Below are positions 1-8,782 of a stretch of 64,000 bases of DNA, piece after piece (positions within the stretch are counted from its first letter, which is position 1; every line of letters starts with the position of its first letter). The position numbers and the translations under genes were made by a program. The notes beneath the pieces were generated by a model. That model saw only the letters and a program-made list of their open reading frames with translations, made no database searches and had not been told where the DNA came from. The stretch lies in NCBI RefSeq assembly GCF_022538055.1, contig NZ_JAKZAM010000019.1:32249-96248 (forward strand). The letters are read 5' to 3'. The DNA is from Cognataquiflexum nitidum. GTDB taxonomy: Bacteria > Bacteroidota > Bacteroidia > Cytophagales > Cyclobacteriaceae.

Positions 1-504
1 CTTTTTCAAATCCGTGTAAAAAAACCTGATCCTTGTAAAACTTCCCATACTAGCATGCAATACCTTAGGATTGTAAAATTCTGCAGATTCTTCGCTTAGA
101 AAAAGATTTTGAATTCCGTACCAATCTGCAATCCTGATGATGGTTCCAAGGTTTCCCGGGTCTTTGACATCATCCAAGGCGATGGCCCATTCTTCCGAAG
201 ACAAACTGATCGGAGTGTTGGGTTTGCTTTTGGCAACGACAAGGGCAGAGTCGTTACTTTGAAATGAGCCCACTGATTCGAGGGTAGATTGGCTAACTTC
301 AAAAACATCCGCCTTTATGGAGTCAAGAAGCCGGGCATGCTCCTTTCCATATTGTGTTGTGAACAATACCTGACTTACTTCATAATCTGACTGAAGCAAT
401 TCCGTTACGTTTTTACCTCCTTCCACAAAAAATAGCTGTTCTTGTTTTCGGAATTTTTTCTGTTGTAAGGATTTAATAAACTTAAGCGTATTTTTGCTTA
501 ACAT
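1..504 (-). CDS. SpoU/TrmH-family RNA 2'-O-methyltransferase (partial, C-terminus off the left edge)
   Basis: The frame is open from an ATG at 504 down to base 1, giving 168 codons with no stop, so the C-terminus is missing. Residues 1-90 resemble the SpoU substrate-binding domain, with FFVEGGKNV near the start. The catalytic SPOUT domain then begins with the family motif LDDVKDPGNLGTIIRIAD, followed by NPKVLHASMGS. Family members methylate a ribose 2'-OH in rRNA or tRNA using S-adenosylmethionine, with the C-terminal trefoil knot binding the cofactor; that knot lies outside the window. The gene is divergent from tamL with 18 bases between starts, so the two promoters must overlap. The exact RNA target cannot be told. 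Confidence 0.88.
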   Translation of the reverse strand, partial: MLSKNTLKFIKSLQQKKFRKQEQLFFVEGGKNVTELLQSDYEVSQVLFTTQYGKEHARLLDSIKADVFEVSQSTLESVGSFQSNDSALVVAKSKPNTPISLSSEEWAIALDDVKDPGNLGTIIRIADWYGIQNLFLSEESAEFYNPKVLHASMGSFTRIRFFYTDLKK

Positions 505-522
505 TCGGTTAATTGCCTAATT

Positions 523-2937
523 GTGAATAAAGCCAAATATATAAACTTTCTTTTTCTGCTTTTTTTAATTTCTTCCTGTTCTTTGACAAAAGGACTAAAG
601 GAAGGTCAATACCTAGTATATGATGTAAAAGTAAACGGAGCAAAAAAAAGTTCGAAATCGGACCTTTCAGGTCTGATTCAGCAAGTTCCAAATACAAGAA
701 TCCCTCTTTTGAACACCTCTGCAGGAATTTCCATTTACAGGTTTGGTGAATGGATTTATGACAGTTCAAGGCATATCAATAAACAGGCTGAATTCCTTAC
801 TGAAAGAGACGATCTTAGAATGATCAGTAACGAAAAAGAACTTACCAGAAAACAGATCAAAAGGTTGAATAAAATCAATGACAACCTTACCTCACTTGAA
901 AAAAAACTTGAGTTCGGTAATTTTTTTATGAGAACCGGAAATCCCAGAGTCATATTTGACAGTACGCTGACTTTGGAAACAAGCCGGCAGATGAAATACT
1001 ATTTGGTCAATAATGGTTTTTTTGATGCTGAGACGGATTTTGAAGCGGCATTTAAAAACCAAAAAGTAAGAATTACTTACCTCATCAATGAGCATGAGCC
1101 TTATGTGGTGGATTCTTTTTTTACCAAATCGGATGATGAAGGAATCCTGACCTTATTGGAAAAAAGTCAAGAAAGTATACAAATCAAGGTTGGTGAAAAT
1201 TATAACCAAAACGCCATCACCAGGGAAAGGCAAAGGGTGGAAGATTTACTGAAAGACAATGGTTATTATACTTTTTCTCGGTCATATCTTGAATATAACG
1301 TTTATAAAGATACTGTAGAACACAAGGTCAAAATCGAGGAATTTATCCGAAACCCTTCATTTTCAGATAGTCATAAAGTTTATACATTGGATTCTATCTA
1401 CTTTTTCATTGATCCTCCTTCAGAGAATTTTGTTGACTATGACTATCATAAAACCTACGGGGATATAATTTTTGAGTTATATGAAGACCGTTACTCCGAA
1501 AAAATAATATCCTCTAGGATTTTTCTTGAAAAAGGAAATTTATACAACAGGACAAATGTCATCGAAACCCAAAGACAACTTGCAAACCTTGACTTATTCC
1601 GATTTGTTAACATTGCTTTTGATACCTTGGGCAATGTATTGCGGCCCAGAATTTATACCCAATCCAACCAAAAATATTTGATTACAAACCAACTCGGAGC
1701 CACTATTACTGAACAAGTTCCAGGGCCATTCTTCAGCCATTCATTGAGAAACAGAAACCTATTTAGGGGAGCCGAAATCTTCGAATTCTTCTTTAGGGCA
1801 GGCTTGGAAGGAGTCGTATCAGCTACCGGTGAAGGTGGTGTTTTCAGAAGCCGGGAATTGAATACTTCGGCTTCAGTGATTTTCCCACAGTTTTTACTGC
1901 CCTTAAGTGTCAATTCTCTTGAAAGATTAGGAAGGTACAACCCAAGAACAAGAACACTGATAGGGTATAATTATGTGAATCGGCCGGAATATATTCGAGA
2001 AAGTGTGAACGGAATCATTGCTTATAATTGGAATACTAGGAACCTCCGGCAACAATATACCGTCAATGCCTTGGATGCAAATTTTATTCGATCTAACCTA
2101 AGTGATGATTTCAGAATTTTATTGAAAAATCTTCAGGATCAAGGGAATAACTTGATCAACTCTTTTTTACCTTCATATGTCAGTAGTATTTCGGGTCAGG
2201 TAATTTTCAACTTCAATCAATACGGGGCATTTCAAAAAAACAATGCTTCGCTTTGGCGTCTGTTCTTTGAAAGTGGTGGGACAACTTTAAATTTTGTCAG
2301 TAGCAGTTTTGTAGAAGAGAGAAACCTCTCTTACTTTCAGTTTCTAAAATTCCAGACAGATTACAGAAAGTATATTCCTATTACCAAAAACCAAACGTTT
2401 GCCTATAGACTAAATCTAGGTCTGGCTAAACCTTATGGGGTGAGTGATGGTGTTTTACCTTATGAAAAATACTTTTTTGCAGGTGGCAGCACTGGGATAA
2501 GGGCGTGGCAGCCAAGACGGTTGGGTCCGGGATCTTTTGCACCGGAGCTTTTATCTGACGGTTCATTTGATTACAGATTTGAGCAGCCCGGTGAAATTCT
2601 GTTTGAAGGCATGTTTGAATTTCGATCAAAAATATATGGCTACTTTGACGGGGCTTTTTTCATTGACATAGGCAACACCTGGACATTTAATGAAGACACT
2701 TCCCGGCCTGGAGCAAATTTTGAATTCAATAGATTCTACAAAGAAATTGCAGTGGGAACAGGTGCAGGTCTTAGGATGGATTTTGACTTTTTGGTAGTCA
2801 GGTTGGATATGGGAATCAAAGCTTACGATCCTGCACGACTTCCGGGTAAAAGGTATATTTTGAATAATTTTTTCAGGAGTTTTCCCGGACAAAGGGGACA
2901 AACGGTATTTAATATAGGTATTGGTTATCCATTCTAA
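523..2937 (+). CDS. tamL: BamA/TamA-like outer-membrane assembly lipoprotein (TamL type)
   Basis: An 804-residue BamA-superfamily protein. It begins with a lipoprotein signal whose lipobox is LISSC (Cys about residue 19), followed by POTRA-like segments to about residue 400. A C-terminal 16-strand barrel-type surface-antigen domain follows, with the conserved GGSTGIRAW loop and a terminal aromatic strand ending in YPF. A lipid-anchored BamA paralogue is the Bacteroidota TamL arrangement, thought to act with TamB in outer-membrane biogenesis. No tamB is next to it here. The start is GTG at 523; a stop lies in frame at 499-501 and no ATG precedes the signal peptide. It is divergent from the methyltransferase gene. 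Confidence 0.85.
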   Translation: MNKAKYINFLFLLFLISSCSLTKGLKEGQYLVYDVKVNGAKKSSKSDLSGLIQQVPNTRIPLLNTSAGISIYRFGEWIYDSSRHINKQAEFLTERDDLRMISNEKELTRKQIKRLNKINDNLTSLEKKLEFGNFFMRTGNPRVIFDSTLTLETSRQMKYYLVNNGFFDAETDFEAAFKNQKVRITYLINEHEPYVVDSFFTKSDDEGILTLLEKSQESIQIKVGENYNQNAITRERQRVEDLLKDNGYYTFSRSYLEYNVYKDTVEHKVKIEEFIRNPSFSDSHKVYTLDSIYFFIDPPSENFVDYDYHKTYGDIIFELYEDRYSEKIISSRIFLEKGNLYNRTNVIETQRQLANLDLFRFVNIAFDTLGNVLRPRIYTQSNQKYLITNQLGATITEQVPGPFFSHSLRNRNLFRGAEIFEFFFRAGLEGVVSATGEGGVFRSRELNTSASVIFPQFLLPLSVNSLERLGRYNPRTRTLIGYNYVNRPEYIRESVNGIIAYNWNTRNLRQQYTVNALDANFIRSNLSDDFRILLKNLQDQGNNLINSFLPSYVSSISGQVIFNFNQYGAFQKNNASLWRLFFESGGTTLNFVSSSFVEERNLSYFQFLKFQTDYRKYIPITKNQTFAYRLNLGLAKPYGVSDGVLPYEKYFFAGGSTGIRAWQPRRLGPGSFAPELLSDGSFDYRFEQPGEILFEGMFEFRSKIYGYFDGAFFIDIGNTWTFNEDTSRPGANFEFNRFYKEIAVGTGAGLRMDFDFLVVRLDMGIKAYDPARLPGKRYILNNFFRSFPGQRGQTVFNIGIGYPF

Positions 2938-2963
2938 ATCTTAGGTTTACAAATCAAAATGCC

Positions 2964-3257
2964 ATGACATTTTCTGAATTCAAAGCTTCAATCAATGAAA
3001 AAAATCCTCCAAAAGGTATCAGTTCTCAATTGGAAGCATTGTGGTATGATGGAAAAGGAGATTGGAAAAGGGCCCATGAATTGGCTGATGGACCATCGGA
3101 TAAACTTTCTGCTCGGGTCCATGCTTACCTTCACCGTAAAGAGGGTGATATTTGGAATGCGGATTATTGGTACCGACGGGCAGACGAAAAAAGACCGGAT
3201 TTTAGTTTGGAGAAAGAATGGAAAATTTTGGTAGATAGAATATTAAAAATCAGATAA
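2964..3257 (+). CDS. Conserved hypothetical protein, 97 aa
   Basis: A small soluble protein starting 26 bases after tamL, probably cotranscribed with it. It has LEALWYDGKGDW near residue 25 and HAYLHRKEGD plus NADYWYRRA near residues 50-70. I recognise this Trp/Tyr/His-rich pattern as a widespread short bacterial family without assigned function. No signal peptide or membrane segment is visible. A second overlapping frame at 2995-3234 lacks these motifs and is a shadow. Function unknown. Confidence 0.8.
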   Translation: MTFSEFKASINEKNPPKGISSQLEALWYDGKGDWKRAHELADGPSDKLSARVHAYLHRKEGDIWNADYWYRRADEKRPDFSLEKEWKILVDRILKIR

Positions 3258-3262
3258 AAAAT

Positions 3263-3292
3263 ATTTTGCCCGATGTCTGCATCAGGCAAAAT
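3263..3292. terminator. Bidirectional hairpin terminator
   Basis: The inverted repeat ATTTTGCC-c-GATG / CATC-a-GGCAAAAT lies between the convergent small conserved gene and the aldo/keto reductase. It has A/T runs on both sides and probably ends transcription both ways. Confidence 0.6.
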
Positions 3293-3310
3293 AGCCAATT
3301 ATTTCAATTA

Positions 3311-4264
3311 TTATTTTTCCCAAAGGTCAGTCAATTTGTATGGGCTTTGTGCACCGGTAAAAAAAGAACCGTCAATAAAACGGTATGCTATTCCAATATT
3401 GGCAAGTTTTTCCATGTCACTTTCGTCAAGATTTATTTCAATAGAAGCCAGATTTTGAATGATTCTTTCCCGATTGACAGATTTGGGAATTACTGCGATA
3501 TTCCTTTGAACAGAATATGAAATTAGAATTTGGGCCGGCGAAGCCATATGCTTAGATGCCAGTTCTTTTACAATATTATTATCCAAAAGACTAGGTTCAT
3601 TGGATTTTTTGGAGGAAGCTGCGCGGTCTCCTGAACCAAGGGGAGAATAGGCTGTCATCAGAATCCCATTTGCTTTGCAAAAATTGACCAATTTATCTTG
3701 GGGAAGAAAGGGATGCATTTCAACCTGATTCATTTCAGGTCCGAATTGACAAGATTTTATTACCTCCTCTAATTTGGCAATGTTAAAATTTGAAACTCCG
3801 ATGTGCTTTACAAGCCCCATCATTTTGGCCTCCTCCATTCCTTCCCAAGTCTGAACCAATGGGACATCCCTATAAGTAAAAAACTCTTCTCTGGTCTGAG
3901 CAAAACTAACTCCTTGTTTAAAACTTACAGGCCAATGAATAAGATAAAGATCAAGATATTCCAACCTGAGGTCTTTCAGGGTTTTTTTCAAAGCAGGGAC
4001 CACATCATCCAAGCGGTGGTTACTGTTCCAAAGCTTGGAAGTGATAAAGAGTTCTTCTCTTTTTACAAGACCATCATTAAATGCCTTTTGTAAGGCATTT
4101 CCGACCTCCTTTTCATTCTCATAAATCGCCGCGCAATCAATATGTCTATACCCAGACTCGATTGCCCAGAGAACTGCCTGATAGACTTCTCCTGGTTTTG
4201 ATTTCCAGGTACCTAAACCTACGACAGGCATTTTGTCTCCATTGCTAAAAGTGATAGATTTCAT
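3311..4264 (-). CDS. Aldo/keto reductase
   Basis: A 317-residue NADPH-dependent (beta/alpha)8-barrel oxidoreductase of the AKR superfamily. It opens with the barrel-bottom hairpin and VGLGTWKS. It has HIDCAAIYENE with the catalytic Asp and Tyr near residues 45-50, the Lys in ITSKLWN near 78, the His in LIHWPV near 112, and GVSNFN. The cofactor-phosphate motif IPKSVNRERI is near residue 260. All four catalytic residues (Asp, Tyr, Lys, His) are present and the length is normal. It has no obvious operon partner. The carbonyl substrate cannot be deduced; the family covers sugars, xenobiotic aldehydes and 2,5-diketogluconate. Confidence 0.9.
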   Translation of the reverse strand: MKSITFSNGDKMPVVGLGTWKSKPGEVYQAVLWAIESGYRHIDCAAIYENEKEVGNALQKAFNDGLVKREELFITSKLWNSNHRLDDVVPALKKTLKDLRLEYLDLYLIHWPVSFKQGVSFAQTREEFFTYRDVPLVQTWEGMEEAKMMGLVKHIGVSNFNIAKLEEVIKSCQFGPEMNQVEMHPFLPQDKLVNFCKANGILMTAYSPLGSGDRAASSKKSNEPSLLDNNIVKELASKHMASPAQILISYSVQRNIAVIPKSVNRERIIQNLASIEINLDESDMEKLANIGIAYRFIDGSFFTGAQSPYKLTDLWEK

Positions 4265-4645
4265 GGTTTTGTTTTGGTTTTTTGAACTACACGAAGTTAT
4301 TAGCTAAATACTGCATTCGGAATGAAAACCTCATTTTTTTGATGGATGTTTTGGAATTCATTTTTTAAAACGGAGAAAGTCACATTTGTTATCATTTAAT
4401 TTAAAGTGTGCACGCAAAATTACACCTTCAGATTGGGTATCCATTTTAATGCCTTGATCCAAATTAAAACACCCGGTACATGTTATAGAAGGCTGTCTTC
4501 CTACTTTGTCTCGCCACCGGGATCCTACAGGACTGAAGGAGAGTATAGGTTTACTTGCAACGAAGAGAATACCTTAATTTCTCTTTATGGAATCTTAAAA
4601 AACTTGACAAAAGGAAATTGCGATTGAAAGTATGACTTTATACTT
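4265..4645. other. Intergenic spacer, no supported gene
   Basis: About 380 bases between the aldo/keto reductase and the DUF3820 gene. A 73-codon open frame at 4406-4627 (GTG start) matches no family I know, has no signal or domain, and ends just before a promoter-like sequence; I do not count it as a gene. Confidence 0.4.
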
Positions 4646-4653
4646 TACTTTTG
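4646..4653 (+). promoter_or_regulatory. Bacteroidota-type -7 element before the DUF3820 gene
   Basis: TACTTTTG matches the TAnnTTTG consensus exactly. ATTG at 4623-4626 sits 19 bases upstream, the usual spacing to the -33 element. The predicted transcript start falls at or just after the ATG at 4658, so the mRNA could be leaderless or the true start could be the next ATG, at 4697. Confidence 0.4.
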
Positions 4654-4657
4654 ATTA

Positions 4658-4882
4658 ATGGACAGACAAATACTTATAGACCTGGTCTCAAAAAAAATGC
4701 CCTTTGGAAAGTATAAAGGAAAGTTACTGTGCGATATTCCGGAAGAATACTTGATTTGGATGCATAGGAAGGGATTTCCTGAAGGTAAACTAGGCATGTG
4801 GCTGAGTACCCTTTATGAAATCCGGCTTAATGGTTTAGAAGAAATTCTTTGGGAATTAAAAAAAATAAACCGCCAACTGTGA
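4658..4882 (+). CDS. DUF3820 family protein
   Basis: A 74-residue cytosolic protein with the DUF3820 signature: MPFGKYKGKLL near residue 14, then IPEEYLIWMHRKGFP, and a C-terminal helix. DUF3820 proteins are short and poorly characterised; the Pseudomonas member was described as a quorum-regulated virulence factor, which should not be carried over here. The domain proper starts at residue 14, so either the ATG at 4658 or the one at 4697 could be used. The stop codon lies inside the terminator hairpin that follows. Confidence 0.75.
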   Translation: MDRQILIDLVSKKMPFGKYKGKLLCDIPEEYLIWMHRKGFPEGKLGMWLSTLYEIRLNGLEEILWELKKINRQL

Positions 4883-4894
4883 AGGTGGCGGTTT
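4867..4894. terminator. Bidirectional terminator
   Basis: AAACCGCCA / TGGCGGTTT with a 10-base loop, overlapping the DUF3820 stop codon and lying between convergent genes. A-rich 5' flank serves the subtilase gene on the minus strand. Confidence 0.6.
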
Positions 4895-4917
4895 GGGAAT
4901 TCAATGTTATCATCTAA

Positions 4918-6135
4918 TTATCTTGAAATGATTGGGTCTGGACTACTGTCCTTGTCACCGGTAACAAATCCTGATGTCCTTGCTATTCCAAGAAGCAGAA
5001 CACCTGCAGCATGAGGTGCGGCCATTGAAGTACCGCTAATGGTATTGTATCCGCCACCTTTCCAGGTTGATTTGATACTTACTCCAGGCGCGCAATAGTC
5101 GATTGGAGGATTTGCGAAATTGGAGAAAGTAGCAAATCTGTCGTTAATATCAGAAGCAGAAATGGTGTATATATTGGTGCCATTCACCCTAGCAGGAGAA
5201 TAATTGTTGGCATTTGCAGCACTATTTCCTGCGGCAATTACAAACCTTATACCTTTTGCAGCAGCGGCCAAAATTGCGTTGTCTAAAGCCAGGGAAACAG
5301 GCCCACCCAAACTCATGTTGGCTACATCACCTGATTTACCTTTAGCTGCTACCCAATCCACACCTGCAATGACGCCGTCATAAGATCCTGAACCTCTAGA
5401 ATCGAGTACTTTAATTGGAACTACCGGTGCTCCGGCAGCTACTCCTACGACTCCAATATTGTTGTTTATTGCAGCTATAGTTCCTGCCACATGGGTTCCA
5501 TGTCCATCTCCGTCGTTAAGATTGGCATCTCTACCGGAAGTAAAAGCAGTAAAACCATCAGCTGTTCTTACATTAAGGTCAGGATGGGTCAAGTCAATAC
5601 CAGTATCAATTACCCATGCTACATTTGTTCCTGAATAATTTACTGAACCGCCCACTCGGGTAATACCCCAAGGAGTCTCCTGGCCTGTAGTGCCTCCCCC
5701 TCCTCCCGGCTTTCCTTTTTGGGCTATAGACATCACCCTGTTTGGTTCTATATAACTCACAGAGGGATCATTTCTCAATAATTCAAGTTGACTTTCATCC
5801 AACTTAACTCCAAAACCATCCAAAGCTGCAACATAGACTGCACCAATATTTTCATCTGCAATCCTATATTTGGCCAAAATGCTAGATACGCTTTTCCTCA
5901 TGGATGCCTGCATGTCTTCATAGCGTCCATCTTTTCTAAAACCCAATGCTTGGGGCTTAAGCACTACAATAAAACTTCCTGGAATGATATCACCATTTTG
6001 ATATCTCATGACTTGATCTTGGGAATCCATGATTGGGGATTCGGTATTTTCCTGACAGGAAAATGTCACTAGGGCAAAAGCTAATGCTGCGATTCCCGCC
6101 GGCTTACCAATAAAACGGTATATTTTTTTGTTCAT
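4918..6135 (-). CDS. Secreted S8 subtilisin-like serine protease
   Basis: A 405-residue exported peptidase. The N-terminus has a hydrophobic segment followed by TFSCQEN, a lipobox-like site. An I9 inhibitor-type propeptide containing FIVVLKP (about residues 50-135) comes next, then a Gly-rich linker and the S8 domain. The catalytic triad is visible: Asp177 in VIDTGID, His212 in GHGTHVAG and Ser370 in SGTSMAAPHAAG. The oxyanion Asn is in AAGNSA. This layout resembles proteinase K/aqualysin enzymes. It ends shortly after the catalytic Ser helix, with no T9SS sorting domain. It should degrade protein outside the cytoplasm; its substrate is unknown. It is divergent from the TonB receptor gene. 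Confidence 0.9.
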   Translation of the reverse strand: MNKKIYRFIGKPAGIAALAFALVTFSCQENTESPIMDSQDQVMRYQNGDIIPGSFIVVLKPQALGFRKDGRYEDMQASMRKSVSSILAKYRIADENIGAVYVAALDGFGVKLDESQLELLRNDPSVSYIEPNRVMSIAQKGKPGGGGGTTGQETPWGITRVGGSVNYSGTNVAWVIDTGIDLTHPDLNVRTADGFTAFTSGRDANLNDGDGHGTHVAGTIAAINNNIGVVGVAAGAPVVPIKVLDSRGSGSYDGVIAGVDWVAAKGKSGDVANMSLGGPVSLALDNAILAAAAKGIRFVIAAGNSAANANNYSPARVNGTNIYTISASDINDRFATFSNFANPPIDYCAPGVSIKSTWKGGGYNTISGTSMAAPHAAGVLLLGIARTSGFVTGDKDSSPDPIISR

Positions 6136-6379
6136 AATTAAATAATGTTGAAGTGGTTTAAATTACAAATTTAATTTTGCTATGCTAAATAAAATCAAAA
6201 TAAAAATAAAATTCAACAAAAAAATACAAAATATTAATTTAAGCAAAAAGTTGAAATATTTATATATTTAGGTTCAAGATTATTATTTTTTAAAAGTTTA
6301 ATAAAAGTCATAACCTATATATTTAGAAGAATATTAAATCAAAAGAGAAGTATTAACAATTTATTTTTGAAATGAAAAT

Positions 6380-6394
6380 TGAAACAAAGTTGCA
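6380..6394. promoter_or_regulatory. Candidate Zur/Fur-family operator 1
   Basis: TGAAACAAAGTTGCA is a 6-3-6 inverted repeat with one mismatch from TGCAAC-AAA-GTTGCA. It lies about 30-45 bases upstream of the -7-like element of the TonB receptor gene, in the usual place for a metalloregulator site. Confidence 0.45.
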
Positions 6395-6430
6395 TTAAGA
6401 TTAGGTCAAAAGATTGGCTTTACGTATTTT

Positions 6431-6445
6431 TGCAACATAGTTTCA
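6431..6445. promoter_or_regulatory. Candidate Zur/Fur-family operator 2
   Basis: TGCAACATAGTTTCA is the same 6-3-6 palindrome as the upstream copy, again with one mismatch. It overlaps the end of the -7-like TATTTTTG (6425-6432) and lies three bases before the receptor ATG, so a bound repressor would block initiation. Confidence 0.45.
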
Positions 6446-6448
6446 TTT

Positions 6449-8755
6449 ATGATTAAACAGATTAGTCTTTTGTTTTCCATTTTATTTATTTCAACCAATG
6501 CAATTGGACAGGATTACTGCAACCTTGTAGTTAGAGGGAAAGTTGTCCATGAGGAAAACAATGAACCCATAATGGGGGCATATATCTGGCTTTTGGAAAG
6601 CGAAACCGGTGCAGTCACTGACAACCAAGGCAATTTCAGAATTCAAAAAATTTGCCCGGGCGAACATACAATAAGAGTTCAATATTTGGGTCACAGGGAG
6701 TTTGTAGAAAAATTAAATATCAAGTCAAACACCAACCTTACAATCAGAATGCTGGCAAAAGATGTCCAATTGGAAGGTGTAGATATCCATGGCCATGAAG
6801 ATGCGCTTTTGACAACAAACACAATATCAGGTATATACGGAGAAGAACTGAGGAATTCAAGAGGTCAAAATCTTGGAGAAACCTTGAGAAAGATTCCGGG
6901 AGTTACTACATTTTCTTCAGGATCGAGTATTCAGAAACCGGTTATTCATGGACTTCATAGCAATCGGATTTTGATACTCAATAACGGTGTCAGGCTAGAA
7001 GGGCAACAATGGGGTGCAGACCATGCCCCGGAAATTGACCCATTTGTAGCAAGGGAAATTTCGGTGGTCAAAGGTGCTGAGACAGTCCGATTTGGTCCAG
7101 ATGCAATGGGAGGCGTAATTTTGGTAAATCCGGCTCCACTGCCTGTCAAAGGGGGACAGAGTGGAGAAGTAGATCTCATAGGATTTTCTAACGGGCGTGG
7201 TATTAATGGTTCTGTTGGCATCTTGGGAGGATCCCATAAAGTCAAAGGATTAGGCTATTGGATCCAAGGCTCTTCCAAAATTGCAGGAAATCTCCAAACC
7301 CCCGATTACATGCTTGACAATACAGGTGTCAGGGAATTGAACTTTTCAGGCGCGTTGGGATTTAGCAATTCCCGGTTGGGAACAGAGGCTTATTTCAGTC
7401 ATTTTCAAGCCTCTATCGGTATATTGACAGATTCCCATACAGGCAATCTTTCTGATTTGGAAAGCATTATTGAAAATAGCCGTCCTTTTCGAAATCCGGA
7501 ATTTACCTATGCTATCCAAAATCCACAATTACGCGTCGACCATCAGCTACTTAAGTTAAAGGGACATTATCATCTTGCAAAAGGAGCAAAGCTAAACCTT
7601 CAATATGCATTTCAAAGAAATCATAGGCAGGAATTTGACCGAAGACGGGGGGAGCGTAACGATAGACCTGCCCTAGATTTGGTTCTTTTCACCAATACCT
7701 TAGATTTTAGCTACAACCACCAAACAAGGAAAAACTGGAATGGGTCAATTGGTGTGCAACTCATCCAACAAGCCAATTCCAACATTCCGGGAACAGGAGT
7801 AATTCCTTTGATTCCAAATTATGATATGCTCAATGTTGGTGTATTTGCTATTGAAAAATTTACAAGTGGCCCATTGGAAATAGAGGGTGGACTGAGATAT
7901 GATTTCAGACATATAGAAGCAGCAAGGATCAACCGTGGGGGCATTTTGCAGCAGGATAGATTTAATTTTAACAATTTCACCGCATTTCTTGGGGCCATGT
8001 ACGCCATTTCCCGGAACATTACTTTCAACACCAACTTGGGTACTGCTTGGAGACCTCCGAGCATCAATGAGCAGTTTAGTCAGGGATTGCACCACGGATT
8101 GGCCGCTATTGAAATCGGAAATCCTGATTTTGTCAGTGAACAGTCTTTAAAATGGATGAATACTCTAAGTTATTCTCACAGTAAACTTAATGTTGAATTT
8201 ACAGGATATGCCAACATAATCAACAATTATATATACCTCAATCCTACAGAAGATCGATTTGTTTCCTTAAGAGGAACTTTTAATGTCTTCGAATACCTTC
8301 AGACAGATGCGTTTTTTATGGGCGGAGATTTAAGCGCAATCTTGACTATTTCCTCCAATTGGGAATTATTCTCGAGGGGTTCGGTGGTCAGGGCTGAAAA
8401 CACCAAAGAAAACTCCTTCCTTCCATTTATACCCAGTGACAGATTGGAAACAGGCTTGAGCTATAATTTTCTCACGGGTATTTCCAAAAACAAATCCAGA
8501 ATTTCTTTGAGTAACCTTGCTGTAGCCCAACAAACCCGTGAACCTGACTTTGACCTTGCTCCTGCCCCACCTGCATATATGCTTTGGAATTTAGGTATTC
8601 AAACATCCTTCAAAATGGGTGAGGACAAACTAAACATAGGCTTGCAGGTCACCAATCTCTTTAATGAAACTTATAAAGATTACATGAACAGGTTCAGGTA
8701 TTTCTCTCATGAACTCGGAAGAAATATATTCCTTAAACTTAATTACGAATTTTAA
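6449..8755 (+). CDS. TonB-dependent receptor, ZnuD-like (probable zinc uptake)
   Basis: A 768-residue outer-membrane receptor with a signal peptide (about residues 1-20), a CarboxypepD_reg-like domain (about 25-110), a plug (about 125-235) and a 22-strand-type barrel ending in KLNYEF. The plug carries VIHGLHSNRILILNNG, then GADHAPEIDPF and VVKGAETVRFGPDAMGG. That order, with the ADHAPEID segment, is what I know from ZnuD-type zinc receptors. The gene is followed by two lipoprotein genes, one with a His-rich segment, and preceded by two operator-like palindromes. Uptake of zinc (or another metal) in low-metal conditions is inferred; the barrel alone would not give the substrate. Confidence 0.85.
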   Translation: MIKQISLLFSILFISTNAIGQDYCNLVVRGKVVHEENNEPIMGAYIWLLESETGAVTDNQGNFRIQKICPGEHTIRVQYLGHREFVEKLNIKSNTNLTIRMLAKDVQLEGVDIHGHEDALLTTNTISGIYGEELRNSRGQNLGETLRKIPGVTTFSSGSSIQKPVIHGLHSNRILILNNGVRLEGQQWGADHAPEIDPFVAREISVVKGAETVRFGPDAMGGVILVNPAPLPVKGGQSGEVDLIGFSNGRGINGSVGILGGSHKVKGLGYWIQGSSKIAGNLQTPDYMLDNTGVRELNFSGALGFSNSRLGTEAYFSHFQASIGILTDSHTGNLSDLESIIENSRPFRNPEFTYAIQNPQLRVDHQLLKLKGHYHLAKGAKLNLQYAFQRNHRQEFDRRRGERNDRPALDLVLFTNTLDFSYNHQTRKNWNGSIGVQLIQQANSNIPGTGVIPLIPNYDMLNVGVFAIEKFTSGPLEIEGGLRYDFRHIEAARINRGGILQQDRFNFNNFTAFLGAMYAISRNITFNTNLGTAWRPPSINEQFSQGLHHGLAAIEIGNPDFVSEQSLKWMNTLSYSHSKLNVEFTGYANIINNYIYLNPTEDRFVSLRGTFNVFEYLQTDAFFMGGDLSAILTISSNWELFSRGSVVRAENTKENSFLPFIPSDRLETGLSYNFLTGISKNKSRISLSNLAVAQQTREPDFDLAPAPPAYMLWNLGIQTSFKMGEDKLNIGLQVTNLFNETYKDYMNRFRYFSHELGRNIFLKLNYEF

Positions 8756-8782
8756 ACCAATTTAATAAATCAATTACAAATC

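Larger units (their letters stand above)
6136..6448. other. AT-rich divergent promoter region
   Basis: A strongly AT-rich 313-base spacer between the protease and the TonB receptor gene. The receptor-proximal 70 bases hold two operator-like palindromes and a -7-like TATTTTTG at 6425-6432; nothing else was identified. Confidence 0.5.

Noticed and set aside
4406..4627. 73-codon open frame between the aldo/keto reductase and DUF3820 genes
   Set aside because: GTG start, no recognisable domain, ends at a promoter-like sequence and has no conserved motif; probably chance.
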